Source: Secundilactobacillus pentosiphilus (lineage in GTDB: Bacteria; Bacillota; Bacilli; Lactobacillales; Lactobacillaceae). Taken from it: a stretch of 64,000 nt of DNA. The stretch's first letter is position 1, and each line of letters starts with the position of its first letter. Where the stretch lies: assembly GCF_002217985.1 (NCBI RefSeq), contig NZ_BCMI01000010.1:1-64000 (forward strand), in the 5' to 3' direction. Below the pieces are notes generated by a model. That model ran no database searches and had not been told where the DNA came from. It saw only the letters and a list, made by a program, of their open reading frames with translations. Below, one piece after another: positions 1 through 7,585 of the stretch. Made by a program: the position numbers and the translations under genes.

Positions 1-78
1 ACCTCTACGTGGCGGTTTATAAAGGGTCACTCGAAATCCTGTACTCTCCTTGGATTTAATATCTGATTCATTTACGAA

Positions 79-114
79 CCTCATCAATCGCCGAATTGAT
101 GGGGTTTTTCTTTT
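79..114 (+). terminator. Rho-independent terminator
   Basis: A 10-bp stem (arms 79-88 and 95-104, one G-U pair) with a 6-nt loop is followed by a T-rich run to 114. It would end transcription entering from left of the window. The 60 bases before it carry no ORF I can assign. Confidence 0.75.
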
Positions 115-150
115 GCCCCAAATGATTATAAATGATTAATAATGATACTT

Positions 151-236
151 TGGTGCGCATTATGGTGCACAAATCATCAAAATGACCTCAATTCGTTGAT
201 TTTTGCACTTTGAAATGCGCACCATTTTGTGCACCA
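151..236. repeat. Four-copy TGYGCACCA motif cluster
   Basis: ATGCGCACCA (215-224) and TTGTGCACCA (227-236) lie on the plus strand, and the same two decamers recur on the minus strand at 151-160 and 163-172, with the same 12-bp spacing between partners. Just to the left, AATGATT repeats in near-tandem (about 120-147). Clusters like this occur at arm-type binding sites of tyrosine integrases next to attachment sites. No integrase gene is visible here, so the function is inference. Confidence 0.45.
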
Positions 237-435
237 AGAACTTCAAATTACTTAGGTTTCTGGCATTTCTTAAAAAATCAGCAAGAGGGTTGGCTGATTT
301 AAGTGTATTAAGTATTTAACAATTTTCTATCCGGTTAGCAGTGAAAAGTTTGGAAGTTCGTGAATTTTGGTTAGAAAAAAGCACCCGATGTTTGGAGTCG
401 GATGCAATGTAGAAAAAAAGAAGTTTCAAAGGGTA

Positions 436-606
436 TCAGTGCTTGTGAGTTACACCTTTGAATGAACCACCGGAAGTCTTCACGTCCATGAAACGTCCAG
501 TAGAATTATTAGATTTGGTCCAGAGACCAGTGCGTGGATTGTAAGACTGAGAGCGTCCCTTTACAGCGCCTTTACGTCCGTTTCCACGAGAGCCATTTCG
601 AGCCAT
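436..606 (-). CDS. Small basic phage/mobile-element type protein
   Basis: A 56-residue ORF starts MARNGSRGNGRKGAVKGRS and ends VTHKH. It is Gly/Arg/Lys/Ser-rich, with no hydrophobic segment. A very strong ribosome binding site (AAAGGGGGTGA) sits 5 bases before the ATG, which is why I call a gene this short. Similar small basic proteins are, from memory, common in lactobacillal prophages and integrated elements; their function is unknown to me. Its AT-rich surroundings and the repeats at 151-236 fit a mobile-element origin. No obvious promoter was identified. A structural or nucleic-acid-binding role is only a guess from its charge. Confidence 0.75.
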   Translation of the reverse strand: MARNGSRGNGRKGAVKGRSQSYNPRTGLWTKSNNSTGRFMDVKTSGGSFKGVTHKH

Positions 607-898
607 CTTATTCACCCCCTTTCAGGCTGAAATCAGGCTGAGAACATAAGTTTGTACCTTATATAGTATCACAGATTTAATATTGATACCACATACAGTA
701 ACCATAAAAGGAAGATTAATTTTGAACAATATGGATTTATGGAAGAATATAAGCAGAATTTGAAACTTAAAAATACATCTCCAGCCATGCCACCTGATGG
801 ATATTCTGAGAAAAATTCTATATAGTATTAAGCAATATTCTGGCCAAAATTTTAGTTTTTGTATAATTTTAAAGATTTCAGATGTTCGAAAGAAATGA

Positions 899-1078
899 AT
901 CATCGGTGAATGCCGTGCTGAGGCTGACAAAGACATTAACAAGATTACTTATGAACTTTATCTTCGGCGACATCTGCAATATACACTGCGAGGATTAGTC
1001 ACAAACCGGTTAGTAACCATTAGAAAGAACCAAGCATATGATTTAAGGAATGCGTTTATTATGGAATGTGCCGAATGA
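899..1078 (+). pseudogene. Decayed coding fragment, unknown
   Basis: One plus-strand frame is open for 59 codons and has protein-like composition (GECRAEADKDINKITYELY, then LRRHLQYTLRGLVTNRL), but it has no start codon or ribosome binding site and is preceded immediately by an in-frame stop. I read it as the C-terminal relic of a charged helical protein lost from the element. I do not recognise the family. A minus-strand ORF over 622-942 covers the same bases but has no ribosome binding site and low-complexity hydrophobic content. Confidence 0.3.
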
Positions 1079-1277
1079 CTTGGGATCATTGATCTTAAAA
1101 AAGTAGTAATCGGTGACACACAACTTATATTACCGCGATAGTCTGGTACGTATGGAGTAAATGAGATTCCTACCGCTTGGCTTTTAAAGTAGAAATTGTA
1201 GTCCTAGCTGAAGTGATAGGGCTTTTATATTGTGATATGCTTTCTATAAATTGATATATGTTTGGGGCGCATCGTTT

Positions 1278-1823
1278 ATGAAACAAAATAAAGAATCATT
1301 GAAAACTGATGAACACTTTTCCATCAGAAGTATTCAGAAAAAGGATTCCAAAAAATGGAGAAAAGATTTAATCGCTTTATGGTTTATGCTTTATGTTTTA
1401 GGGCCCTATGCGCTCGTTCAGATCTTGGAAGGAATTTTAAGAATTACGAACGGTGGTAGGCCTTTTTCTTTGCTGAATTTTGGTGAAATAAAGGGCTTAA
1501 TGTCGGTATTTAGTGGTGTAACAATAGTTTATTGTTTGATTATTGTGTCTCTGAGAAGATCATCGTTAATAACCGATACAGATTTCAAAATATGTATGTT
1601 AATCGTGGGTCTCATGATATTAAGTATTCCTGTGTTATCAGGATATTTTGTAATTGGAATTTGGAGTCTACGGATTTCCGAATTTTCATTCTTTTGCTTG
1701 TTGATTCAGCTTGTTAAAGTTGGAATATATGCAGTGATTAATAACGTAGAAAATTCTTCAGATAGATTCATGATCGTAGTTACAGTATTAGGCGCGGTCA
1801 TTGCCGCAATAGCCTTGTTTTAA
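1278..1823 (+). CDS. Hypothetical membrane protein
   Basis: The frame opens at a TTG at 1251 without a ribosome binding site. I prefer the ATG at 1278 (MKQNKESLKTDEHFS), which has GGGG ten bases upstream, giving 181 residues. The first ~35 residues are charged and probably cytoplasmic. Then come about four or five hydrophobic segments (WFMLYVLGPYALVQIL, GVTIVYCLIIVSL, CMLIVGLMILSIPVLSGYF, FSFFCLLIQLVKVGIY, FMIVVTVLGAVIAAIALF). No catalytic motif or known family was recognised. It is an orphan in the AT-rich leading region, with no neighbour that hints at a role. It may be cargo of an integrated element. Confidence 0.5.
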   Translation: MKQNKESLKTDEHFSIRSIQKKDSKKWRKDLIALWFMLYVLGPYALVQILEGILRITNGGRPFSLLNFGEIKGLMSVFSGVTIVYCLIIVSLRRSSLITDTDFKICMLIVGLMILSIPVLSGYFVIGIWSLRISEFSFFCLLIQLVKVGIYAVINNVENSSDRFMIVVTVLGAVIAAIALF

Positions 1824-1886
1824 GTGAATTGAGAAAGGCGTTCTGTAGAATAGCGAAACTAACAAAAGCAATGAAGTTTCAATGAA

Positions 1887-2183
1887 TTGCCTATTGTCAG
1901 TGGTAATGCCACACAGGCCATCTTTGAAGCCGGTTATTTTAAGAAAGTTGCTGTGCAAATGGGAAATAAAAGTCTTAGGACACCTGATGTTGTGAAAGGT
2001 CATGAAAAGAGAACTGAAGAGCCACATTCTGTAAAGTTTGATGATGCAAAATTTCAGACATGGACAAAGTGGGTGACAGCAAATTCGAACCTTGCTAAGT
2101 TTACATTTGAACTTAAAACGTCATTGGTGTGTTTTTACTTTTTCTGTGCGATTAAGGGATCAGACATTGCTTCACTTTTATGA
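1887..2183 (+). CDS. Hypothetical protein, possibly a remnant
   Basis: A 98-codon frame starts at a TTG with no convincing ribosome binding site and an in-frame stop shortly upstream. The central part (FKKVAVQMGNKSLRTPDVV, then KGHEKRTEEPHSVKFDDA) reads like a genuine soluble protein. The last ~25 residues become hydrophobic and Phe/Cys-rich, as often happens after a frameshift. I do not recognise the family. It is most likely a truncated relic in the AT-rich accessory stretch. Confidence 0.25.
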   Translation: MPIVSGNATQAIFEAGYFKKVAVQMGNKSLRTPDVVKGHEKRTEEPHSVKFDDAKFQTWTKWVTANSNLAKFTFELKTSLVCFYFFCAIKGSDIASLL

Positions 2184-2526
2184 AGTGTGCATTAAAGGAC
2201 GTTGCGCTATTCTAGTTTGCTACAATTAATTGGTCTAGTAAACAGCCACAAAATTTATAATATTTGTTATTTAGAAGCTAATGAATAAAGGAAAAGCGTA
2301 ATAGAAGATTATATTCACAATCTAAGCAATTATTTATAAATATAGAAGACTTATCTTGAAATCCTTTTGTATTATAAATCACAACAAAGCTGGTTAAACG
2401 CATATATTTTAAAAAATCTTTCTTATTTTTAAACAAATTTACAAAAAAGGCTTGTTTTTAATTGCTTTATTTAGTAGACTCATAGTTGTACTTTCTTTCG
2501 AAATACATTTCTCAACTACATTTATT
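2184..2526. other. AT-rich gene-free stretch
   Basis: About 340 bases of strongly AT-rich sequence with no ORF carrying a ribosome binding site on either strand, no RNA gene and no repeat that I could see. It forms the right end of the accessory region; base composition changes to that of the core genome after about 2530. Confidence 0.5.
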
Positions 2527-2552
2527 GATGTCGGTCCACTACACCCGACATC
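2527..2552. repeat. Perfect 8-bp inverted repeat
   Basis: GATGTCGG (2527-2534) and CCGACATC (2545-2552) form a perfect 8-bp hairpin with a 10-nt loop, placed one base before the larger hairpin at 2554-2606. It lacks a T tract. Its role is unknown; it lies at the junction between accessory and core DNA. Confidence 0.5.
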
Positions 2553-2553
2553 T

Positions 2554-2606
2554 AAAAAAGGTGATAGCCGATCTCTTCCATAACGGAGACGGTTATCACC
2601 TTTTTT
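2554..2606 (-). terminator. Bidirectional terminator of the SDR gene
   Basis: A 13-bp perfect stem with A6/T6 flanks (2554-2566 and 2594-2606) is extended by an inner CCG/CGG pairing and a long loop. It lies 40 bases beyond the SDR stop codon on the minus strand and could also stop plus-strand transcription leaving the accessory region. Confidence 0.75.
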
Positions 2607-2646
2607 GTGGTAAAGATGCAAGCCTAACTGTCAGCTCACACAATGT

Positions 2647-3381
2647 TTAGATAATTTGTGAGGAAGGCCGCATCAAAACTTCGTTGATGGCCACGTCCGC
2701 GGGTTGATTAATGGCGTAAGCAACTGCGTTAGCAACGTCACTGGCGTTTAAGCCGGTTTCTTGTTCCTGTTTTTCGGTTTGAGCCCGTTGCTTAGGGTCA
2801 CTGATCGTACTGTATAGTTCCGTGTTGACCACACCAGGTGAAATCATAGTCGTTTTAATGTGATTTTCGGCCTGTTCCTGACGCAGACCGTCCATAATGG
2901 CTTGGATAGCGTATTTGGTTCCAGCATACACCGCGGTTCCTGAATGGACAACGTGTCCGGCCACTGAGTCTGTCGTGATGATTTGGCCGCTTTGCTGCCG
3001 GATCATGGTGGGCAGGACCGCGGCGATCCCATACAGGACACCTTTGATATTAACGTCGATCATGCGGTCCCATTCGTCAACTTTCAGTTCGGCCATTTTT
3101 GAGATGGGCATTAAACCGGCATTATTGTAGAGAACGTCAACGCGCTGAAATTTATCAGTTGCCACTTTGACGAGACGCGAAACACTGTCACGATCGGTAA
3201 CGTCTGTTTGCTGGCAGGTAACCGAATTTGAAGAAAATTCAGCTGCAATTTGTTTCAAGCGTTCAACCCGGCGAGCACCGATAACCACTTTAGCACCCGA
3301 TTGTGCCAGTTTTTCCGCTGTTGCACGGCCAATACCGCTAGAAGCACCTGTGATGACAACCACTTTGTCTTTGATTGTCAA
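2647..3381 (-). CDS. SDR family NAD(P)-dependent oxidoreductase
   Basis: Classical short-chain dehydrogenase of 244 residues, the normal length. The Rossmann glycine motif TGASSGIG is at residues 11-18, NNAG at 86-89, and the catalytic set is Ser139, Tyr152 and Lys156 (YAGTK). Arg residues follow the second strand (GARRVERL), which in this family suggests NADP preference. The start is TTG, six to eight bases after GGAG. The substrate cannot be told from sequence; such proteins usually reduce carbonyls or oxidise secondary alcohols. It is divergent from a zinc-type alcohol dehydrogenase, so the pair probably shares control over alcohol/carbonyl metabolism. Confidence 0.9.
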   Translation of the reverse strand: MTIKDKVVVITGASSGIGRATAEKLAQSGAKVVIGARRVERLKQIAAEFSSNSVTCQQTDVTDRDSVSRLVKVATDKFQRVDVLYNNAGLMPISKMAELKVDEWDRMIDVNIKGVLYGIAAVLPTMIRQQSGQIITTDSVAGHVVHSGTAVYAGTKYAIQAIMDGLRQEQAENHIKTTMISPGVVNTELYSTISDPKQRAQTEKQEQETGLNASDVANAVAYAINQPADVAINEVLMRPSSQII

Positions 3382-3457
3382 AATATCAACTCCTTTTTGA
3401 TGAATTCATTTTAACATCATTATGGTTAAGCTGTTTTAACCAGTCAGCGATTATAGC

Positions 3458-3488
3458 TTGACTTCTGCTGTACTTTAACTGCTATACT
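3458..3488 (+). promoter_or_regulatory. Candidate alcohol dehydrogenase promoter
   Basis: TTGACT (3458-3463) and TATACT (3483-3488) are separated by 19 bases, longer than the usual 17. Such long spacers are typical of promoters activated by MerR-type regulators, but I see no clear dyad inside the spacer and no merR gene nearby, so this is only a candidate. Confidence 0.4.
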
Positions 3489-3546
3489 TTTACTGGATTA
3501 GTCACCAGTCATCATGATGATTTTTCACTGAAAGGGGAGTTAACTA

Positions 3547-4584
3547 ATGAAAACAACAATTTTTGAAAAGCCTGGTCAGGTTGTCATCACAAACACCGAA
3601 AAGCCAACAATTCAAGCGAGTGATGATGCTATTATCAAAGTGGTACGAACCTGTGTCTGTGGTTCTGATCTATGGGCATATCGAGGACTGGAAGAAAAGG
3701 CAGAACATTCTGCTAATTCTGGCCATGAGGCGATCGGTATCGTTGATGCCATTGGCAGTGATATCACGACGGTTAAACCAGGGGATTTTGTCATTGCACC
3801 GTTTACGCATGGCTGCGGCCATTGTGCTGCTTGTTTAGCTGGTTTTGACGGTGATTGTCAAAACCACCAAGATAACTTTAGCGCTGCTGTACAATCAGAA
3901 TATTTCCGGTTTCAGCACGCCGACTGGGCCTTAGTTAAAGTACCTGGGCAGCCTGCTGATTATAGCGAGGAGATGCTGAATTCGCTGCTCAGTTTGGCAG
4001 ATGTTATGGCAACGGGGTATCATGCTGCTCGGGTTGCTAACGTGAAGACGGGTGATACTGTCGCTGTTGTCGGTGACGGTGCGGTTGGCCTTTGCGCAGT
4101 GATTGCAGCTAAGATGCGTGGTGCTAAGCGAATTATTGCGATGAGCCGGCATGAAGATCGACAAAAATTAGCGGCTGAATTTGGCGCTACTGACATCGTC
4201 GCAGAACGGGGCGATGAAGCCGTTGAAAAAGTAATGGCACTGACTCATCAAGCAGGTGCGGACGCCGTTTTGGAATGCGTCGGCTCAGAACAGTCAAATG
4301 ATACCGCTATGAAAATTGGCCGACCGGGGGCCGTTGTGGGGCGCGTAGGCTTACCCCATGAGCCTAAAGTGGACCTGACCAATTCCTTCTACCGGAATAC
4401 GATCATTGCAGGCGGACCAGCCTCCGTAACAACTTATGATAAGCAGCTGCTGCTCAAAGCGGTGCTGGACGGTAATATTCATCCGGGTAAAGTCTTTACT
4501 AAAACGTTCAAACTAGACGACATTAATGATGCTTATCAGGCAATGGCCAGACGTGAGGCCATTAAATCGCTTATCATCATCTAA
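3547..4584 (+). CDS. Zinc-dependent alcohol dehydrogenase family protein
   Basis: Medium-chain dehydrogenase/reductase of 345 residues. The N-terminal GroES-like half contains VCGSDLWAYRG (catalytic zinc Cys), GHEAIGIV (zinc His and Glu) and the four-cysteine structural zinc lobe, GCGHCAACLAGFDGDC. The second half has the Rossmann motif VVGDGAVGLCAVIAA. It would oxidise alcohols or reduce aldehydes/ketones with NAD(P)H in the cytoplasm. An AGGGGAG ribosome binding site precedes the ATG. It is divergent from the SDR gene and followed by its own terminator. Its exact substrate is unknown; the family includes threonine, sorbitol and quinone-type members. Confidence 0.92.
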   Translation: MKTTIFEKPGQVVITNTEKPTIQASDDAIIKVVRTCVCGSDLWAYRGLEEKAEHSANSGHEAIGIVDAIGSDITTVKPGDFVIAPFTHGCGHCAACLAGFDGDCQNHQDNFSAAVQSEYFRFQHADWALVKVPGQPADYSEEMLNSLLSLADVMATGYHAARVANVKTGDTVAVVGDGAVGLCAVIAAKMRGAKRIIAMSRHEDRQKLAAEFGATDIVAERGDEAVEKVMALTHQAGADAVLECVGSEQSNDTAMKIGRPGAVVGRVGLPHEPKVDLTNSFYRNTIIAGGPASVTTYDKQLLLKAVLDGNIHPGKVFTKTFKLDDINDAYQAMARREAIKSLIII

Positions 4585-4602
4585 CTCAAACAATATTAAA
4601 GA

Positions 4603-4634
4603 AGTGATCAGCACTCAGTACTGGTCATTTTTTT
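4603..4634 (+). terminator. Terminator after alcohol dehydrogenase
   Basis: An 8-bp stem (arms from 4604 and ending 4628, two G-U pairs), 9-nt loop and a run of seven T. It follows the dehydrogenase stop codon by about 20 bases. Confidence 0.7.
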
Positions 4635-4689
4635 ATGTTGCTAATCAAATTTTAGGTATATCAAACAAACTGTTTAATTAATATAAAAA

Positions 4690-4742
4690 ATATTGTACAA
4701 TATCAAAGTGATAAAGTTTAAATGTCATTAGATTTAAACTTT
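4690..4742. promoter_or_regulatory. Two dyads upstream of the TetR gene
   Basis: A perfect 14-bp palindrome ATATTGTACAATAT (4690-4703) is followed by a perfect 10-bp inverted repeat, AAAGTTTAAA (4713-4722) and TTTAAACTTT (4733-4742), with a 10-base centre. Neither ends in a T run, so they are not terminators. They lie about 100 bases before the TetR start and are candidate operators, probably for self-control of the regulator. This is inference. Confidence 0.4.
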
Positions 4743-4842
4743 TAAAAATGATGATACGGTCCACAGCACCATCGGCGCGATGTGCTTACGGTAAAGTTTG
4801 GCCGTGTTAATTTGAGACGTTGTTAAAGAGGCAGTTAGTTAA

Positions 4843-5451
4843 ATGACTAAGGAAAAGACATTTTCAAAGAATCAATTTATTGCCGTTTCAAAAGCCTTAT
4901 TCGCCACTCAAGGCTATACGGGGACCACTACGCGGGAAATCATTGAACAAGTTGGCGGTGCCGCAAAGGGGTTACTATACTACTATTTTCCCAAGGGCAA
5001 ACGGGAAATCCTAGGCTGTATTTTAAAGCAGAATGGGTTAGAAAAATTGGGTAAATTAAAGATTGATTTTAGCCAGCTGACAACCAAAGATGAGTTGGAA
5101 AGGGCGTTAATGGCTAATTTTGAAGCAGTCTGCGCAGTCTTTCGGGTCCAGGAAAATTATCAGTTATTTGTGATTGTTATTAGGGAACGACTACTGCTGA
5201 CTAATCAAGAAGTGAGCCTAGTGACTCAGCCCTGGCAGGATCTGGGTAACCGGCTTGGAGCAGCACTTAACACTTGTCAAGCGAGTCGTGAACTGGGTGA
5301 GCAAGCCTGTCGATCACTGGGGCAAGTCATTGTGTCAATTTTTCAAAAAGCAATTTACGATACGCTGTTGATTAGAAACGATCGGCAATTAACCGAACAG
5401 ACCCATCATCAAGTTCAGCAGCAGCTGCATTATTTATTGGAACTTGATTAA
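4843..5451 (+). CDS. TetR/AcrR family transcriptional regulator
   Basis: 202 residues, standard length. The N-terminal helix-turn-helix spans about residues 10-55, with the TetR signature TTREIIEQVGGAAKGLLYYYF. The ligand-binding C-terminal part resembles the LmrA/YxaF branch (inference). The ATG follows AGAGGCAG by ten to twelve bases. It probably represses itself and perhaps the neighbouring carbonyl-metabolism genes: the alcohol dehydrogenase upstream, the broken aldo/keto reductase convergent downstream, or the SDR. No efflux gene is adjacent, unlike many TetR loci. The ligand is unknown. Confidence 0.9.
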   Translation: MTKEKTFSKNQFIAVSKALFATQGYTGTTTREIIEQVGGAAKGLLYYYFPKGKREILGCILKQNGLEKLGKLKIDFSQLTTKDELERALMANFEAVCAVFRVQENYQLFVIVIRERLLLTNQEVSLVTQPWQDLGNRLGAALNTCQASRELGEQACRSLGQVIVSIFQKAIYDTLLIRNDRQLTEQTHHQVQQQLHYLLELD

Positions 5452-5454
5452 ACA

Positions 5455-5497
5455 AAAAGGGATCGTTTAACACGTGCAGTGTTAGACGATTCCTTTG
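5455..5497. terminator. Bidirectional terminator between convergent genes
   Basis: A roughly 17-bp imperfect stem (AAAGG...CAC with GTG...CCTTT, 5-nt loop) sits between the convergent TetR and aldo/keto reductase genes and can serve both. Confidence 0.7.
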
Positions 5498-5522
5498 TTA
5501 TTCCGATAATCCTAACTGTAGG

Positions 5523-6466
5523 TTACTGGTTCATGTTCTGTTCCCAAACGGCTCGCGTATCCACGTTAGCCTGGTCTGCTAAGGATTCCAGTGCCTTCAT
5601 TTCAGCTGACGTCAAAGTCAGTGAAATGGCATGCTTGGTATCAGCAATGTAATGCTGTTTTGTGACACCGATAATGGGGGTGGTCCCCTTTTGAATGACC
5701 CAGGCAGTTGCAATATCAGCGACCGCGACGTGGTGCTGGGCCGCTAGTTCGATCATCTTTGCTAATAATTCATTGAGCTGCGGCAGCATCGGGTTATATC
5801 GCCGTGCCCGGTCGTTTTCACCCTCAAACGGATGAGCTGCGTCATGTTTGCCGGCAAGGATGCCTTGTTCCAATACCATGTAAGGGAAGAAGGTAATGCC
5901 GTTTTGGTGACAGTAGTCTAATAAACCAGTCGTTTCGGATTGACGGTAGAGCAGACTGTAATGGTTTTGCACCGCAGCCAATTCCACGCCGCCCGCGTTT
6001 AAAATTTCATTGGCCCGTTTCACTTGGGCGAGATTATGGTTAGAAACCCCAACGTGTTTGACCAGGCCCTTTTTGACCAGTGGGATCAGTTCAGGCGTCC
6101 ACTTTTCAACGTCATCTGAATTATGAATCCAGTACAGATCAATATAATCGGTGTGCAGACGCTTCAGACTGCCAGCAAGCATGTCTCTGACGGGATCATC
6201 ACCGGAGTCAGCAAACACCGGGGTGAACTTTGTGGAGAGAAAATAGTCCTTTCGATCGTAAGGCTTCAAACAATCTCCCAATAAGGTTTCTGAAGAACCC
6301 TGGCCGTATGCAGCGGCAGTGTCCCAAAGATTCAGGCCATTGCCATTGCGGAATCAACGACGGCCTGCAGATCTTTTTGAGTTAAATGATTACCGAAAAC
6401 TTGGTCGCCGCCGTTTTTACCTGATCCCCAAGACCAGGTACCCAGTGCAACTTTTGCATCAAACAT
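5523..6466 (-). pseudogene. Aldo/keto reductase, frameshifted
   Basis: The gene starts at ATG 6466 (MFDAKVALGTWSWGSG) after a good AGAAGG site, but the frame meets a stop near 6335. The rest (WDTAAAYGQGSSETLLGD, CLKPYDRKDYFLSTKFTP and onward to the stop at 5523) is in another frame. Restoring one base around 6338-6349, where GCCATT is tandemly repeated, gives a continuous ~314-residue reductase of normal length. Family features on both sides include the Asp/Tyr region WDTAAAYG, STKF, WIHNSDD and GVSNHN. A long downstream ORF remains (from 6281) but lacks the first beta strand. It is either a real slippage mutation or a sequencing error. Confidence 0.85.
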
Positions 6467-6546
6467 AAAAAGCCTTCTTTTTAAAATTAAAATTTATGAT
6501 CACCATTAATTATGGTAAAAATAAGTCCCGATTGCAACTGACTTGT

Positions 6547-6594
6547 TTGCACAACTAAGAAAAAGGTCTTTTAAATATGTAATATGTGACATAT
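6547..6594 (+). promoter_or_regulatory. cadD promoter and candidate operator
   Basis: TTGCAC (6547-6552) and TTAAAT (6571-6576) form a plausible promoter with an 18-base spacer. It is followed by a perfect palindrome ATATGT-G-ACATAT (6582-6594) at the expected start of transcription. ArsR/SmtB-type sensors bind AT-rich dyads like this, so it is a candidate operator for the ArsR protein encoded two genes down. Confidence 0.5.
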
Positions 6595-6627
6595 AATATA
6601 TTTAAGATCAAGAGAGAAGGAATTGTT

Positions 6628-7185
6628 TTGAATTACTGGCTGCTAACGCTAACGTTTTTAAGTGTTAATCTCGATTTTTTCTTTATGCTGCTTTTTTTGC
6701 TAAAGAAATATGATGTTGTTAAAGTGATGATTGGTTATTTACTAGGGAACCTGATTATGCTGGGCGTAAGTTACGCCGTAGGTAAGGCGCTGCTGATTTT
6801 CTTGCCGGAATGGGTACTGGGAATTTTAGGTATTTTACCGATCTACTTAGCTTTCCATGACGATGATAATCAAGATCGGCATCACCGTTCGCAAATTCTG
6901 AGTGTAACACTGACGTACCTATCGGTGTGTGCGGGGTGCAATTTGTCGATTTTTCTGCCGGTGCTGGTGGGTGAGAGTGCTGCTCATTTTCTCATCACGT
7001 TAATGTTCATTGGTTCGTTAACGATACTAGTGGTAGTTGTCATTAAATTAATCGCACAACTTCCCATTGTCACCAGTCTCATGGCAAAGTATGGCGAACG
7101 ACTAATGAAAGTTTGTTATGTTTTGATTGGTTTATGGGTCTTTTGGGATAGCGGCTTAATTAATCATATCATAGCTTTCTTCTAG
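6628..7185 (+). CDS. CadD-family heavy-metal resistance transporter
   Basis: Membrane protein of 185 residues from the TTG at 6628, which follows AGAAGG by seven bases. The frame opens earlier at a GTG (6586) with no ribosome binding site and inside the candidate operator. About five or six hydrophobic segments and a short acidic/His loop (FHDDDNQDRHHRS) are seen, as in the CadD cadmium-resistance branch of the LysE-like superfamily. The pair CAGCN after YLSV is also typical. It probably exports Cd2+ or Zn2+. It is transcribed with the ArsR gene 46 bases downstream, whose metal site favours zinc/cobalt. The cation is therefore inferred, not proven. Confidence 0.8.
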   Translation: MNYWLLTLTFLSVNLDFFFMLLFLLKKYDVVKVMIGYLLGNLIMLGVSYAVGKALLIFLPEWVLGILGILPIYLAFHDDDNQDRHHRSQILSVTLTYLSVCAGCNLSIFLPVLVGESAAHFLITLMFIGSLTILVVVVIKLIAQLPIVTSLMAKYGERLMKVCYVLIGLWVFWDSGLINHIIAFF

Positions 7186-7231
7186 AAATTGTATCATAAT
7201 AGGGATAGTGAATAGACATGAGGTGATCGGT

Positions 7232-7579
7232 TTGAAAGTGAGTAACGCGCTTTTAGAGGAAGCCGCTAAGATCTACAAGGTTTTGAGCAATACTAACCGA
7301 ATCAAAATTCTGTATTTCTTGGAAGATAATGAAGCGGATGTTTCGACGATTGTTAACAATGTCGACTTGCCGCAACCGATGGTTTCACATCAACTAGCCA
7401 TTTTATACCGCTATCAGTTAGTGACAAGGAGTAAGCAGGGTACCCACGTTTTTTACTGTTTGGATGATCCACATATTTTGGAAATGGTGGATGCCATGCT
7501 GGGACACGTTTCACATGAAATTAAAGGGGAACCGCACCCTTACCGAAAGACAGTGCGGGTAAAAAAAGATGAGTTTTAG
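7232..7579 (+). CDS. ArsR/SmtB metal-sensing repressor, CzrA-like site
   Basis: From the TTG at 7232 (five bases after AGGTGA) the protein has 115 residues. The winged helix-turn-helix covers about residues 10-75 (LSNTNRIKILYFL; LPQPMVSHQLAIL). In the last helix, Asp79, His81, His92 and His95 fit D-x-H-x10-H-x2-H exactly. This is the alpha-5 interfacial Zn/Co site known from CzrA. No paired cysteines are present, so a CadC-type cysteine site is absent. It should bind the dyad before cadD and release it when metal-loaded. An alternative GTG start at 7208 lacks a ribosome binding site. Confidence 0.88.
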   Translation: MKVSNALLEEAAKIYKVLSNTNRIKILYFLEDNEADVSTIVNNVDLPQPMVSHQLAILYRYQLVTRSKQGTHVFYCLDDPHILEMVDAMLGHVSHEIKGEPHPYRKTVRVKKDEF

Positions 7580-7585
7580 AATCTA

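Noticed and set aside
1-60. tRNA-like 3' end (GGGTCACTCGAAATCC...CTCTCC)
   Set aside because: The T-arm does not fold with the normal 5-7-5 geometry and no CCA-type end or upstream half is visible; it may be a decayed att/tRNA relic, but the evidence is too thin.
622-942. 106-codon minus-strand ORF
   Set aside because: No ribosome binding site, hydrophobic low-complexity composition, and the plus strand has better protein-like text over part of it.
3458-3488. MerR-type promoter (19-base spacer)
   Set aside because: No dyad in the spacer and no merR gene nearby; kept only as a candidate promoter.
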